64,000 nucleotides of DNA from Anseranas semipalmata (lineage: Eukaryota; Chordata; Aves; Anseriformes; Anseranatidae): contig VXAA01001508.1 in NCBI GenBank assembly GCA_013399115.1, forward strand, positions 985,849-1,049,848, given 5' to 3'. Below, in pieces: positions 49,440 to 62,900 of the stretch. The notes under the pieces are model-generated. The model was not told the DNA's origin, made no database searches, and saw only the letters and a program-made list of their open reading frames with translations. The position numbers were made by a program, and so were the translations under genes. The stretch's first letter is position 1. The number at the start of each line of letters is the position of its first letter.

Positions 49440-51060
49440 TAAAGCTCATCAAAACTCAGTATACAACTACTGGGAAAAAAAATGGGAGTGAGATGTGTTC
49501 AATTCCATGCGGCTGAATCAGCTATTTCATGGTTGGTTGGGAACAAAAAAGAAAGGTTGTAAGGATAATAGAAGGAGCTTGTTGGAAACATCGGTAATGG
49601 TCCAGGATCTGCAGCTGCATCTGAAGATCTCCTGCTCCTGTGAGCATGTGTTTGTCACAGTTATATCAGTATTTACAGACTGAAAAGGTAAGTGGCAGCG
49701 TGCTAGCAATGAATGTGACGGCTCCCGCTAGTTGTCTAAGGATGGGGAAGGGGGAGACAAATGCCATTTTGAGGCTGCATGGACACCAAATTTGGCATGG
49801 ATCTGAACTGATGCTCCTCGGAAGGTGTCCCTCCTCTCTCATCTCCCTGCACCTCTCCAGGACACCACCTGTGGGATACAACGTAAGCAGCCAAGACACA
49901 AACGGGAAGCAGCCAAAATGATACTTGTGTTTGATCAGTCATCTGTGGGAATCGCAGAAATCAGAGGTGACACAGGGACGCAACCAAGGAAGATCCAAAC
50001 ATCACAAAAACACAACAAAATGCAAACATATTTCCCTTGGGCAAAGACGCGAGCAGTTGTAAGGCTGGTGGCAACCCCTGAGCCACTCCAGCATGTCCAT
50101 GGTGAGGACTGCCAAATGCCAAGTGTTCGTGCAGCCCCCAGCACCGGGCTGCCTCTCCCTGGCCAGTAAGGAATCAGACTGATTTCATTAAATTGTGGGA
50201 GATTGTTAGGGATTTTCCATCAAAATATTTGCAAAGAAGTGTTTGGTTTCTATCGAAATAATAATAATAATAAAAAAACAAAAAACAAAACATCAGCTGA
50301 AAAATATCAATGTTGCAGAAATTGCTTCAAATTTTCATTTAATGTAGACAGGTATAAGCCCTACTCTGAAGCCTGTGGGAGAGAATAATGTGCCCCAAAA
50401 TATCATTATCATGAAACAAATTGACATATCTGGAGGATTTTAACTTAAAATAAAATTTATAGCATTTTCATACTATCCTTTAACTATTTTGCAACAAAAT
50501 TGAGTTTATATTTAACTTTTTATGCTATCAATCCTATTGATATATTGAAATATCATACTGGAACAAAACGCTGCAAGTGAGTCAGATCTGCATTCTGTTT
50601 CAAATGTTAAATAAAAACACTTCCCTAAAACCACAAACTTCCTGCTTGCTGGGGAATAACATAAACCCTGCTGTGAAGCTGTCCTTGGATATTTGTAAAG
50701 GTAAATAAACAACAAAATATTTCATTAACAAAACAGTTGTGTAGAAAAAATATCAGTACATCAATCTCTTTGAGTTTATACATATTAAAAGAAAAAGCTT
50801 CCTTTAATGATTTTTGTTTTCTTATACTTCCCCATTAATTTTAACAATTTTTAAATGAATGCAATAATGTACCAAAAGCTCCAGGGTTTTTGGTTCTAAC
50901 AGAAACACTTTGCTGAAACCACAGAGTTTGCTCTCTTCTCATTTAAGGACAGACTTTTGGTTAAAGCTTAAGATTTGTGTTAAGAAGAAAACTACTCGAG
51001 TGGGAAGGATATATGGTTTGGGGTTCAAATCTCTAACTCTGTTACAGATCAGTTCTTATT
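49440..51060. other. No gene seen
   Basis: AT-rich sequence with a short (AAT)n at about 50257-50270. A frame at 49825-50169 (114 codons) is unrecognised. Confidence 0.55.
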
Positions 51061-51069
51061 TTGTCTGCC

Positions 51070-51130
51070 AAAACAGGTGTCCCCTTTGTGCCTCAGTTTC
51101 CCCATAGTAGAAGGGAGGGCATGGCATTGC
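51070..51130 (-). mobile_element. MIR-like SINE relic, antisense
   Basis: TTTGTGCCTCAGTTTCCCCA (51085-51104) is the hallmark antisense MIR string. Flanks decay quickly, so only the core is recognisable. Confidence 0.5.
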
Positions 51131-51139
51131 TGTTACACA

Positions 51140-54100
51140 CCTGAAGTAGAGGAAACTTTGGATGGATTTTATTTCTGCAGGCAATTTGGGAAAGTGAGGG
51201 GACAGGGATTTATCCCTGTTGTAGTCTAGTCTCAGCCACGTCGAGCAGAATTGTGGTCAGGGTGCTCCGACAAGGCGGAGGGCCCCTCCATCGCCAGGCT
51301 GCAACACTGCCAGGGCTTCCAACAGCACACGGCTGGGTTCAGGACGGAGCGGTAAGGGACAGCGTCAGCATGAGCAGAGATAACAGTGTTCAAACACCCA
51401 CTGCCTTCAGAGATTATTTTTTAAATTGCCGATCATGAGGAAAAATTATGGGCCAAATTGTCTGCTTATGTAGCTCGTCTCAACTCCAACAGAGTTATCG
51501 TAGGAGATACTTCGACTGTAGCCAGAGTGCGCCCAGCTTTGCGTGTTCAAACAGCATGAGAATAGCTGAAAAAATGCATGAGGTTTTTATAAATTCATTT
51601 TGAATTCTTGTTTATGTGTCTTCTCTCTTTTAAATCTTCAGGCTATGCTGGGGTATTTTTTTCAGCTTCATCTACAGAAAAAAAACACTGCATATTTTCT
51701 TACACAAAAATGACTCTCCCTTTATTCACGTTTCCAAGAAATGGGGATTTACCTGAAAGACCAAAGAAAGCTGGTACCACTGGATAGGGGGGTGAAGGAG
51801 GAGATAGCTGGGATTTTTTACAGGGGGCAGTGATATACAAGTACATTCCTATCAATCCTCAGTACCATGGATGCTTTCCTCAGCTGCCTCTCATTGGCAC
51901 TCCATTGTACATGAAAGTAAGTTGGAGATCTCTGTGATCTTATTGGCACTTTTCTTTTTCACAGTCTCAGGAGGGAGATGAATATTTAATGACCGAAATT
52001 CTCACTTTCGTCAGCCACAGGACCAGCCAAAATCAGAGACATGGACCTGGCAACCCCAGCCCCTTCATCATGCCATCGATTTGGTATTGTCCCACTACAT
52101 TAAATTCATCAATAAAGAATTTAAAAGACCTTCCTCCCATCCTTTTTATCGTCATATAGGAACTGCATTATTCACACGTCCATACGTTTAAGCATAAACT
52201 GAGCTTTATGATCACTTTCCATTTTTTTTAGGCAAGCAGTATATCAGTGAAGGCCATCATCATAAAAATATTGACCCAATTCATGCCTGGCTAAAAATGC
52301 CATTGATTCAGCAGCGTTGTGGAATTTAGCTCACCACTATAAACATTTCCCATGAAGTCCTATTCAACAAGTATCTGGAAAACCTCCTTCCTCATGTCTT
52401 GCACAAGCATGGGGGAGTGGCAAAGCCATTAGGACATTTCTCTCTGGTTTTGAAGCTGCTGACCCAAACCATTCTCCAGCCTTATGCAACCCTCCCGCTT
52501 CACCTCTTCCTGGGACGACACGGCTGGAGTTGGTGAAGGGCAGGGTACAACGAGCCTCGCATGAAGACACGAGAGGGCTCCTTCAGCACAGCACCATAAT
52601 CCTGCTCAGTCGCTCCCTACACCAGGGGCAGCTGAACATCGTGCCAAATGCTTCATCATGTGCTTTCGGTTGCAGAAAGTGGCTTTATGTGTAGTTTTAT
52701 CCCCAGTCAAATTAATAACGACTAAGACTGGAGCAGCTCAGCCAGCGCCAGAGCTGGACGGCTTTTCTGGATCGCATTCAGCACCTAACATGCCTGGCAA
52801 CAGCATCCAGGTTTTAACTGTTGCAAGTGGAGGGACTGCTTGCCTCGACTACTCCCGCACAATGGTTTTGCTGCCACTGCTAATATTTGAACAATCTGTT
52901 TGCCAATTACGTTAATACAAACAAGTCCCCTGGATCCCAAGGAAAAGGCTGTGCAAACCCAAAGAGAAAGAGATGCTGGCGGCCTGGCTGCTCTGCAGAG
53001 AGTCATGCTATGAGGCAGGCAGAGGCAAGACAAGGACAAGACAGAGAAGCGAGCTTTCTGCAGGAAGGGACGGTCTGGATTTGCAGCGTGGCTTAGCTTG
53101 GCTAAGTGACGGGTGACTCCCAGAATTAACACTGGGATGCAGATAGATGGATGGGATATCAGAGACCGCTGGCTTGGGAATTGTCCCCAGGAGTCAAACA
53201 CTGACTGCATCCCTTTGATTTCTCCAGATATATCCTTTCTTGAATAAAATTTGTCCAGGTGAAACATGAAGATGTTTTACATTTATTTGCCATCTCTAAG
53301 TGATCTGCTCTAGTGTTGAAGGTTGATGTCCTTTTGCTGTGCTTCAGCAGGTAAACTCCCCGCTGTGAGAGAAAACACTGGACATGGAGTGCAGGCTCAG
53401 ACCACACACTACATATATATATGCAAGAGGATGGAAGTCTCCAGCATCTTACTTATTGTCTGTATTCTTCAGCATCCACCTGGAAATCGTAGCTATATAT
53501 ATACACCTGCTTTTCTTCTGACTTGCCCTGGGATGAAGTAAGCTGAGCATCTCCCGTGGTGTGGTAAGTGTTAGAAGATAGCCCTGACCCTCCACTGCCA
53601 CCTCAGCCCCAGCAGTCTCCACTTAATATCCTCATCTTTAGTGCACCGCAGTCCTTCCAGTACTGGCACACACGCAAGCATACTCACACGCACATCCTCG
53701 CACTGAAAATTGGCACGGGCCCTGCCATTCCTGGTCCTGTGAAACAGAAGGCACTGCACAGCTGGTTTAAGAGCCTCTAAAAGTCCCATTTGGAGCTGTT
53801 CAGGAGCTAACCCTCATCATCACAGCACACAGATCTGCTCATAAAGCTGTCACCATCAGTTGCCACCTCCTGCCACCACGGTGCCCAGGTTATGCCTGGG
53901 AGGAGGAGGGCAGCTTTCACCTGGGCTCCAGCCCACAGCTGGGGCTGGGGCCAGCACCCTCCCACCCCCCTGCAGCACTGCCAGCTTCTTTGCAGCAGCA
54001 GAAATCCTCCTGCCACCCCAAAGTTCGTGGTTCTCCTGCTCTTGTTTCAGCTCCAAATGCCCATCTGACTCCAGCCATTTCCTAAATTATGCCGGAGCAG

Positions 54101-55735
54101 CCTCCACTTGTTTCCTTCTGAACCTGCTCCAATATTGTGGGTTTGAACGTTCACCTCCAACCTTGCCATTATTGGCTTTGCCTTCCACTTAGGAGCAACT
54201 GTGAAAAACAGGAGCAGAGAGAGACAAGCGAGAGTCCTGAGAAAGAATAAACAAATTAAATGCCAGCTGAGCTTTGAAAGGCATTTTCTAGCCCCAACAG
54301 AAAACACAGCTTGCCCTTTCATTTTAGATCAGAAATAGGTGGCTGTTGTTTTTCTTTTGCGTTTTTTGTTGTTGTTATTTTTTTAATGAGTCATCCTTAA
54401 GAAACTCAGAAAGGTGGCTGTGGAAGGAATGGATGGAGGTGAAATTAGAGCAGAGTGACAAACTGAAAGGAAGAGAGCACCAAGACCTGGCAGGCTGTCC
54501 CTGTCCGTGGCATTGTTCCTCCCTCATGGGAATTCTTCTTGCCAGTGTTTCCCCTTGGCTGGCCTCTTCTCCCAGCCTCTCCTCGCTCTATAAATCAGTC
54601 TCACATCCCTGAGCTTCGGTCCTACATCCCTCACCCTTCTTCTCTGCCTCAGGCCAAAGCTTCTGCCTCTCTCTAGCACCTCTGTGCAGCTTTTCTTTCT
54701 TCAAAACCCTCAGAGCCAATCTTTCTCCCAGGCCCTGCGATTCCCTTCCTCCCTGCTTCATGCTTACCAGCCACATCATGGATTAGGCCGTTTTGCCTTT
54801 GCATCCAGGCCCCTCAGACACTCCCCTTGATTGCTCCTTTAATCCCCAAACTCTCTTTTCTTTCCATGCAACGGTTTCTACCCCACTGATGACCCACACG
54901 GACAGCCCTTCACCTTCAGCCCATGCTCCTCCCTGCAGGCGCTGCCCCTTGCCGTAGCTTTCCCCTTTTAGCCATTCAGTCGCAGACTTTTCTGTACTCC
55001 AGAGTAACACCAGCTCAGAGACACTCTTCTGCTTCAGGGCCCACTGGGTCTGCTGGCATTACATGCACCATCACGCCCGGCTTCTCCCTTTGGAACTCAC
55101 TGAAGGCATCTCCTGGGTGACCTCAGTCAGCTTTGCTCTGCCAGGCACCATCCAGGCTGCTTTTTGCAGCCCCAGCACGCACAGAAGGGAGTTTCTTCCC
55201 TCACACAAGCCTTCTTCCAGTGGCCAGCTCCTGAAGCATGAGATTAGAGGAGATGGAAGCTATAAAAACTCACTTCCCGGAGAAATGCGAGCAAAACCCA
55301 GCCCAGGTCAGGACACAACTGGCACTCACCCAGCTGCTGTAGGGGCAGGAGTCAGACAAGGTGCCGTGGGAGGACTGCAAAGAAATGCACTGATGGGTGG
55401 GTATGCAGCTAGATATGGATATATAGATATATCAACAGATGTAAATAAATCAAAATGATTTATAGATTCTTTTCCTTTCTCCCACATTTTGCATCAATAC
55501 AGGTTTTTGCCTGGGGGGTGGGAATAGCTGTGCATCTGCAGCCAGACCCGTAGCAACACCCCAACAGCCCAAGTGCCAGCAGTCTCTGATGGCTTAAACA
55601 TCCACCTATGCTTCAGGAGATTCATTTCCAGCCTTATTTCCTAGGGATCTCTAACCTCCCGAGTGCAATAGGATGCTACACAGAAGGGTGTTTCTACAGA
55701 CCTTGCTCATTAGAAATATATTGAATGCCACTAAT
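51140..55735. other. No gene seen; mixed gene-desert sequence
   Basis: The interval 52070-52240 is AT-rich and complex and may be conserved. GC-richer patches at 53860-54060 and 54900-55380 carry overlapping frames with no recognisable product, and a pyrimidine-rich tract lies at about 54590-54760. Minus frame 52785-53267 (160 codons) is unrecognised. Confidence 0.5.
54590..54760. repeat. Pyrimidine-rich tract
   Basis: C/T-biased + strand with CTCCTC, CCCTCC and TTCTTT units. Less pure than the other tracts. Confidence 0.5.
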
Positions 55736-55739
55736 AAGA

Positions 55740-55890
55740 CCCCTATGAAAGTCTACAGCGAGAGCAATTCATTTACAGCAATATAAAATCAGTGGCAGCT
55801 TGTTCGAGAGCAGTGTACATGGAAGGAGATCAGGGCTTCCTGTAGATTTAATTAGGAAATCTCCTGATTAAACCCTGATTTGTATTCCTC
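55740..55890. promoter_or_regulatory. Candidate conserved noncoding block
   Basis: TTTAATTAGG (TAATTA at 55849-55854) is followed by CCTGATTAAACC (bicoid-class GATTA). The surrounding sequence is complex and non-repetitive. Motif reading only. Confidence 0.2.
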
Positions 55891-56021
55891 CAACGGGGCA
55901 TTTCCTTAAGGGGTAAATAACCTGCCATGATTTCCTCACTTTGAGTTTCCCCACAGCCACTGGCAACCCAGGGGAGGGAAGGAGGTATCTGCTTTCACCC
56001 TTAAGGATTGAGAACAGGGGA

Positions 56022-56070
56022 AGAAAGTAAAGAAAACAGTAAAGAAAGTAAAGACACAGTAAAGAAAACT
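56022..56070. repeat. Short tandem repeat of AGTAAAGAAA-type unit
   Basis: About four imperfect copies of a unit AGTAAAGAAA(A/G)(C). On the minus strand it encodes alternating Phe/Thr/Val residues within the long frame 55936-56757. Confidence 0.7.
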
Positions 56071-56199
56071 GTGAAACGAGCTGATTCCTGTGTCCTGCTT
56101 GCAACCACAGGACACCTTGCACTCTCTTGCTGGCATGAGACCAGCTGGGCACCGCTGTGATTGAGCAGGGCTCATTTCTGCATCCTTAACATTCAGAGC

Positions 56200-56850
56200 C
56201 TCGCGGATGGCTGCAAAGCTCCTCGAGAGCCCAGTGGAACATTTAAAAGAGGAGTCGCGGCATTTTCTTTTTAAAGAGCTGTTCCGTCTCCAGCTAAAGT
56301 GCTGTTGTAGCTCACTTCTGGGAGGCAGAAACCTTCTCTGGCTGTGTGACTCTGCTACTTCAGACTGGAGTCCTTGGGGAACCATCATAAACACACTGTT
56401 GAGACAGCCTAATAACCCAGGCAGCCTTTCGGCAGTCCTCCTGCTGCCTGGGAAGGGGATGGTACGGGCACAGCCGGGATCCAGCCCCCCGTGTCCCGCT
56501 GACGCTGCCCCGGGGGTGGTCACTTCTTGTCTTCCCCTTCGGGAAATCTTGGAATTGGACACCAGCAGGAAGTTATTTCTCCTTCCCCAAAGCATCAAAT
56601 TACTGAGCACGCGAGCAGAGTCAGCTTGCAGATATTCTTCACTCAAGCAGCAGCCAAGGGAGCTTCCCTGCCCTGTGCTGCCGTTATCTGAGGAGGCTCC
56701 CGTCGCTCCGGCTCCTCGGCCCTTTACTCGCTCCCCGCAGCCCCGCCGTGACCCCACGCAGCCCCCCTGCTCCGCGGCGTGCAGCGACTCTGCCAGGTCT
56801 CAGCAGCAGCACAGAAGTCTGAAGAATCAGACTGGCTGTCTCTCCTGAGA
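56200..56850. promoter_or_regulatory. CpG-rich block with long overlapping ORFs, no recognised protein
   Basis: The part 56450-56790 has about 23 CpG in 340 bases with high GC, unlike its surroundings, so it behaves like a small CpG island. The longest single-frame ORF in the window that is not an exon lies here (minus 55936-56757, 273 codons), overlapped by a plus frame 56207-56848 (213 codons). Neither translation resembles a known domain, and both are open together, which favours chance in stop-poor DNA. A promoter of an unannotated noncoding transcript is the main alternative. Confidence 0.3.
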
Positions 56851-57860
56851 TCTGAGATGCTTACCATGAAAAACACCCACTCATTAAATTCCGCCGTGGG
56901 TTTATTATCTACTCTATGACGTTTTGTGACAGTCATCCTCCACAGCCCATTTCTGACCTCCTGCAAGTCGATAACCAAAACAGATGTCTTCCTCACAAGG
57001 ACTGTAATCCTGGGCTTCCCTTCGCAGTAACACTAGCACACAGACAGAATGGGGGGAAGAAAAAAGTACAAAAAAAAACTCCTCGAGACTTTCACACTAC
57101 TAACCATGGCAACAGCATGATCCTAACGCTGCAATCTTTGTCCTCCCTTCGCTTCCTCCCCGGGGGAACAGATCCCTCACCGTGCTGCGTGTTAACTCGG
57201 GCACCAATAATGTGCCAATTCGCTACGGCTGCTGCGAACTTCGGAGGGACTTCCATGGCATTTCTTGGGATTCTGAAAAATCCCAGCCCTTGCAGTCATG
57301 ATATTTTGTACGAATCAAATCAATTTTTCTCATTCTCTTTTAAATGTATTAATATTTCATTTCTTGTAAACATGACTCTTACGGGTCTGCAATTTTAAAA
57401 AATTAGTAAGGAAACTTAAACAGTCAAAGAGACAGAGCAGAAATGCATACAAACACCCATTCATTACTAATCTTTTCCAGAAAATATCATTATCCTTACA
57501 ATGAGCTCTTGATTTTTGTGAAGCTGCCACCTGATTATGGGGTTGGCAGTGCAACTACCTATTGTGAACAGTTGAGCTTACTCACAACAGTAAATACTAG
57601 CTGTGGTAATAAAGATTAATTGGCAGGATGGTATCATAGCCCAAACAATGGGCTTGTTCAAGATACCTCCCCGAGCCTCTGGATCTCCGTGGGCCTGGCA
57701 ATGAACACAAGGGCCAGGAGATCTTCAGGCAGGGGACCACAGGAAGGGGCCACCGTCTCAAGAGCATCAACTTCTCATGGGTCAGTGGGATTAAGGCATG
57801 GCAGCATCAGGAGCCAGCAACCCTGGAGAGAGCAAGGCAGACACCATGATATCAATCCAC
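56850..57860. other. No gene seen
   Basis: Plus frame 56916-57398 (160 codons) is unrecognised. The sequence turns AT-rich toward 57300-57600. Confidence 0.5.
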
Positions 57861-57863
57861 CTT

Positions 57864-58330
57864 TCACTCTCTGGTAATAATTAATTATTCACTTAAAAGT
57901 AGGTTTCGTCTCCTGGCTTTGTGTCCATAGGAAGCCACTATGTTAGCCCCATTTCTCTGCTCATAATCACACTCGAATCCTAAATAAATATGCAGGTAAA
58001 TGATAACATCCATCAAACGACCATACAATGTGAAAATCCATTGCAGGGTGTGTTTTTTTTAACAGCGCCATTGAATAAATTAAACAGGTAGCAGAGCAGT
58101 AACCTTGAGATAAATGATTAGGTGGTTTTATTTTTTATTTGGAAAAAAAAAAAGATGACACAGTTTTATCATATTTATAATAAAAGTCATTGACATAATA
58201 AAACACTCCCATCACATCAGTATTCATTTCTGCAAATAGAGCGCTGACGTTTTATAATATTAACATGTGTTATAAATGTCACTGATATATTAAGATTTTC
58301 AGTCTCTCTAACCAAAAATATAGAGAGATG
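57864..58330. promoter_or_regulatory. Candidate distal enhancer with palindromic homeodomain site
   Basis: AATAATTAATTATT at 57876-57889 is a perfect 14-base palindrome containing two overlapping TAATTA cores. The 450 bases that follow are AT-rich yet non-repetitive, with CCATTGAATAAATT, GATAAATGATTAGG and TTTTATAATATTAAC strings typical of conserved noncoding elements near developmental genes. Conservation not tested. Confidence 0.3.
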
Positions 58331-59840
58331 AGTGAGGAAGAGATGACTAATTCTCAGAGATTAAGGAGAACATTTTCTCATGCAATTAAATCATCTTCTG
58401 GTGATTGTGAGCTGAGGGGAACATACAAAAGTCCAGTTCTGTGACTGCAGATTTAACCACCAGCACGCTGATGACCTGGGGCACTGAATAACTGGCGAAT
58501 CAGGAAAACTTCAGTATGTTGGGAAACTCGTGAGTTGGCGAGCTATTGGGCAGGCAGCGTATTGCACGGTAGCACGGCTACCCCTGCTGGGGCAGTGTAG
58601 ATTGCCCCAAACCTTGACAGGTGCCTTTGGGAGTCTCCTTGCACTGAGACACATGGCCTGAACCAGAGCTGGAGATCTTCCTGCCATCCGCTGGCGTGCA
58701 GGGCCAGCATTCAAGAAGAGCTGGGCTTCCTCATCTGCTCCAAGAACATGAACAGCTGCTGGAGCTGAGTTGCAAGCAGGACGCTTCCTGGCCATGCCCT
58801 GCTCCTGGGAATGCTGCCCTGTGAGCAAGCTCTTCCTCCAGCTGCATGGAAGAGTTCAGCTCACGAATAGGAATATGAGTAGAACATGGCAGGGAGATCC
58901 AGGGCCAGGATGAGGTCTGCATTGCAACAAAACCCTAAGGGATGAGTTGTCAACAGGGCTAGATCCAGGAATGCAAGCTGTTAATGACTAAGTGATAAAC
59001 AATTTACGTACAGTTAAACAAGCAAGGAATGAAAGAGTCCCTTGACACTATGACTAATTCCTTCTAATAAAACCTCTCTAATTTCCAGGGTCCCATCAAG
59101 CTTATAGATCCTATCAGGCATTGGGCTTAAAGCAGAGCTCTGTGCAAGCCAACAGTTCTGTTTAGCTGCTGTTTAGTTCAAACCCAGCAGCCTCTGGGAG
59201 GAAATCCAGAATAAAAGATACTTAAGAGCTCCTTGCTCTTCAAGTTTGAACTTCCTACATAATCCAATCTGAGAATTTCATCCCATGATTTTTTGTATTA
59301 CGTCTGTAACTTCTGGCTTCTTTACCATTTTTATCAGAAGGAGCTGTCTGTCTTTTGTGTAAGGTCAGCACAGAATTTTTACACCAGCAGAGTTTGTGAG
59401 TCAGCTATGGGGACTTTTCATCTTTTAATCAACAGTTACAGCAGTGCAGCACCTGAAACGCATTCCCTCCCAGCTGTTTAAATGACACTTACATCAGTAT
59501 TAATTATTTTCCTCCTACATGGAAATAACATATTTATACAATAGGTCATTTCCCTAGAAAGTTTACAGTCTCATCAGGCAAAAGGTGAAAAAAGAAATAA
59601 AAAGCCAGGAGCAAGCAGCTAAGGGACCGACCCAGCATCACACAGGCTGGCATCACAAGGTGGGGGCTGCAAATAGGTCTCCCGCGGCACGGGCTGAATT
59701 TTAGGATCACTGTTGCTTTGGCTGTCAAGATCTGGCTGCAGCAGTGCACCACATTTCCCCCCTCCAACAAAAGGTACTGACTGCAAAGGGTTAGGAGAAA
59801 GCAAGCAAATCTATAAGTCATTTTTATACATCTGTATCTG
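58330..59840. other. No gene seen
   Basis: Unique-looking sequence. Minus frames 58511-58828 and 59546-59821 are unrecognised. The stretch 59570-59720 faintly recalls a MIR-type SINE but is too diverged to call. Confidence 0.5.
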
Positions 59841-59845
59841 TTGAT

Positions 59846-59915
59846 AGAATCATAGAATCATTTAGGTTGGAAAAGACCTCCATGATTATCTAGTCCAACC
59901 TTTAACCTAGCACAA
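59846..59915 (-). mobile_element. CR1 LINE 3' end, antisense, severely 5'-truncated
   Basis: AGAATCATAGAATCATTTAG, then GTTGGAAAAGACCT and GATTATCTAGTCCAACC, is the antisense form of the avian CR1 3' terminus, with two ATTCTATGATTCT-type octamer repeats. Only about 70 bases remain. It passes directly into a TATC/TATA-rich microsatellite (about 59916-59970). Confidence 0.9.
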
Positions 59916-59970
59916 ATTATATATCTATATATATGAAATATCTATACTTCCATATCTATCTGCCTATCAA
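59916..59970. repeat. TATC/TATA-rich simple repeat
   Basis: Imperfect TATATC and ATCTATC units next to the CR1 end. Confidence 0.6.
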
Positions 59971-62900
59971 TGGCATACCTTCCTCTTTTCCACTGGGATA
60001 CAGACATCTTCAGAATGTTTTCATCAGCTCCCCAAACAAGTGTCACAGAGATTGCCAAATTTTAATTCACAGGGGAGAAAATGTGTGTACTTTATAGTAT
60101 TCATTTATATTCTGGGAAACGGTACTTGTGTAATTATGCCTGAATAGCTACAGGGGTAGGGAAGGCCTAAATAAATGCATTCGTAGACAATTGGAGTAAC
60201 AAGTTTTAATTAGGTTTTCAGCTTCTTCCAGCTCCATTTTGCCAGTGTTGCAACTCATGGTCTTTGACTGGGAGCCAGCGGTGGGAAATAAACCTGGTAA
60301 ACAGGGTCTATAAACACCTCGCTGACCTTCAGCAGTTACATCCTTAGTTACTGCAGAAGCATTTGTTTAAGGGTAATTTGATCATGGGAACCCTCCTGAG
60401 GTTACTGCTGCTACAGGTCTTGAAGGGGTCTGGCAGGGCTTATTTGTGTCACTTGTCAGGGTTTCCTCTCCTGGGAGCCCCAATTACAGTGGAGTCACGG
60501 AGGTATAAATTTAAATCTCCAGGCTCCGCGCGCCTCTGCAGATGAACTCATTGGTGCCTACGAGAACTGTTTCCATTATAAAACATCATGTAAAACGACA
60601 GAGACCTTGGACCGCTGAGAGCAGAAAAAACAATAAACATCCCGCAGAGAGGAAATGAACCCCCTCCCCGGCTGCCTTTTGGCTCCGTTGCGTACTAGCG
60701 GTGGGGCTTGGATTGCAGGGGGCTGCCTGGGCCAGGGGTGGGAGAAGAAGGGAGAGGCGAAGGCAGCAGAACTGGAGATTTTGTACTTACTAAAGCAAGT
60801 TATTTTTCAACCTGTGCTCAGCTCTAAAGTTCACCACTGAATTATTAAGTGTGGCAGGCTTAGAATCTGCTTCAGCAAATAACAGCTATATTTCTTTGGG
60901 AGAGCATGGGAGCCCAAAGCTCGGGACTGGGTGAAAAGCAGAGCAGCTCCACCGCGCGGACTGGGGCCAGCCGCCTTGACACCATCCATGGGAGGTGGCC
61001 CATGGTCCAGAGCTCTGCACCTTGTCACTGTCCTTTCCCCACTGCGGGCTGCTCGCTGCTCGTCTCAGTCCGGCTGCCACGCGGCAGTGGGGAGAAGGCT
61101 GCCCTCCTGGAATGGGCAGCGGGAGAAGCAGACAGAACAGATGAGAAGGCCCGGACTCGTGTGGACATTCCTCCTTCTCTAAAGTAAAGGTCAGGATTAA
61201 TGCATAGATGAAAAAAGAAAAAAGTGATATAGGCAATCTTGCACTTATCTAGGTGTTGCCAACAATTCCCAGTTTGCAAACACAGAAAACATCCAAACAT
61301 GCATACTCCTGTGCAAATGACTGAGGGGCAAAAGTCATCTTCTCACTCTTACACACAACTGGTACTCAGGTTAAACAAGACCCTGCTTCTAATGGACCCC
61401 ACGGATCTCTACAAGCAGTCATCCCTCTGTTGATTCTTTGACTGCAAGTGACATACCTGCCCTTGCTGACTTGCGAGAATATGATCTTGAGGTTTCAGTG
61501 TGGTTACACCACTGAAATGAGGGGAAAGCCCAGAGCTGCTCTTCCAGACCAGCTGCAGACTCAGGCCAGCATCACTGAGAAGATGGTGTTAGATCCACAC
61601 TGTGAAGATTCCTCTTTTTACTGAAGTACCGAAGACTTAATTATGTTTTTAGATGATAGCTTAGATTCAGGAGCACAAGCTGTATTGTACAAACAGGGAA
61701 GCAGACTCAATGAGACACCCAAGACAGCCCAGCCCAACCCCTCCAAACGCATTGCACAGATGATCGCTTTCCCTACAAGATTAAAAACTGAAGCAACATG
61801 AAGGGTTGGTATGTTTCACAATGAATGCTGATTTATCAAACATGATTAGTGGATTATGAATATGGATGCGATTTCTAAAAACAAAAGAAAGTTCATGTGG
61901 TTCATCTTTCTTTAAAAGATTAATTTAAACTCAAGGAGCATTAGCAGCAACACAAATATATTGTGTGTAAGATCAGGAAATACAAAGAGGAAGGAATTGA
62001 GAGTGAGGGAAGAGAAAAACAGGAAAATCAGGTGCATTGAAGTAGGATAGACTATGTCCAGGGATTTACTGTAGCCTTGCACAGTAAATGCAGTTTTAGG
62101 ATGCAAGAGTTGTCTAGAATATATTATGACTTCTGTTGTTAACCCCTGTGCCTCAAGTTACTCCCAGAAACCTGGTGCTCCAGAGAGAGATTCTGAAAGC
62201 TCAGAATTTCAGGGATTTAGCTCTATCCCAGCCATACTATTTGTCTTTTTCCTCTTTTCCCCAGACACAGCCCTCAAGGTTTGGCATCGGTTCCCAGCTG
62301 CGGGAACCATTCTGGAGGTTCTTTATCACAGCAGGCTTCCCAGAGGCCAGCAATCTCCCACCAGCTGGTTAAGCTGGCTTTACGGCTGTGCTACATTGGA
62401 AGAAGTGCATAAAGGAGTAATTAGGGGCCAAGAGAGGGCCCAGTGCAGTTCTAGCAGGACTGCCTGGAGAGGAGAAAACTGTTTTCAGAGTGTGGGGCTG
62501 AATGCAAAGCATGAAGATGTACACTGAGGTCTGGTGATAGCGACGAACACATCTGAGAGCTGGCTGCAAACTCATCGAGGGCATGCTTTGACACCCAGGA
62601 TGGTGCGTGTTGTAGAGGTGACCTCCAGCCGTACCTAAAGCCCGAATTCCAGGCTTTCTGCCTGAAAGGACAAGGACTCCTGTCTTCAGGACAGCTTTCA
62701 GGTGCTCCTCATGAGGCAGCACAAACAGCCAGTGATGCTGTTTCCATGCTGTGGACAAGACAGAAGAGCTACTCCTCTGTTGTGAGGGCCTTATATCTCC
62801 AAGCAATATAATATTTATCAAGATAGCACTCTGTCTAAGCATACAAGGTCTCCTATGCTCATCACCATGGTATCTGAGTGTCTCATTTATTATAGAAACA

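Noticed and set aside
61660..61780. Possible third forward MIR-like SINE
   Set aside because: Only vague similarity in segment order; no diagnostic core string.
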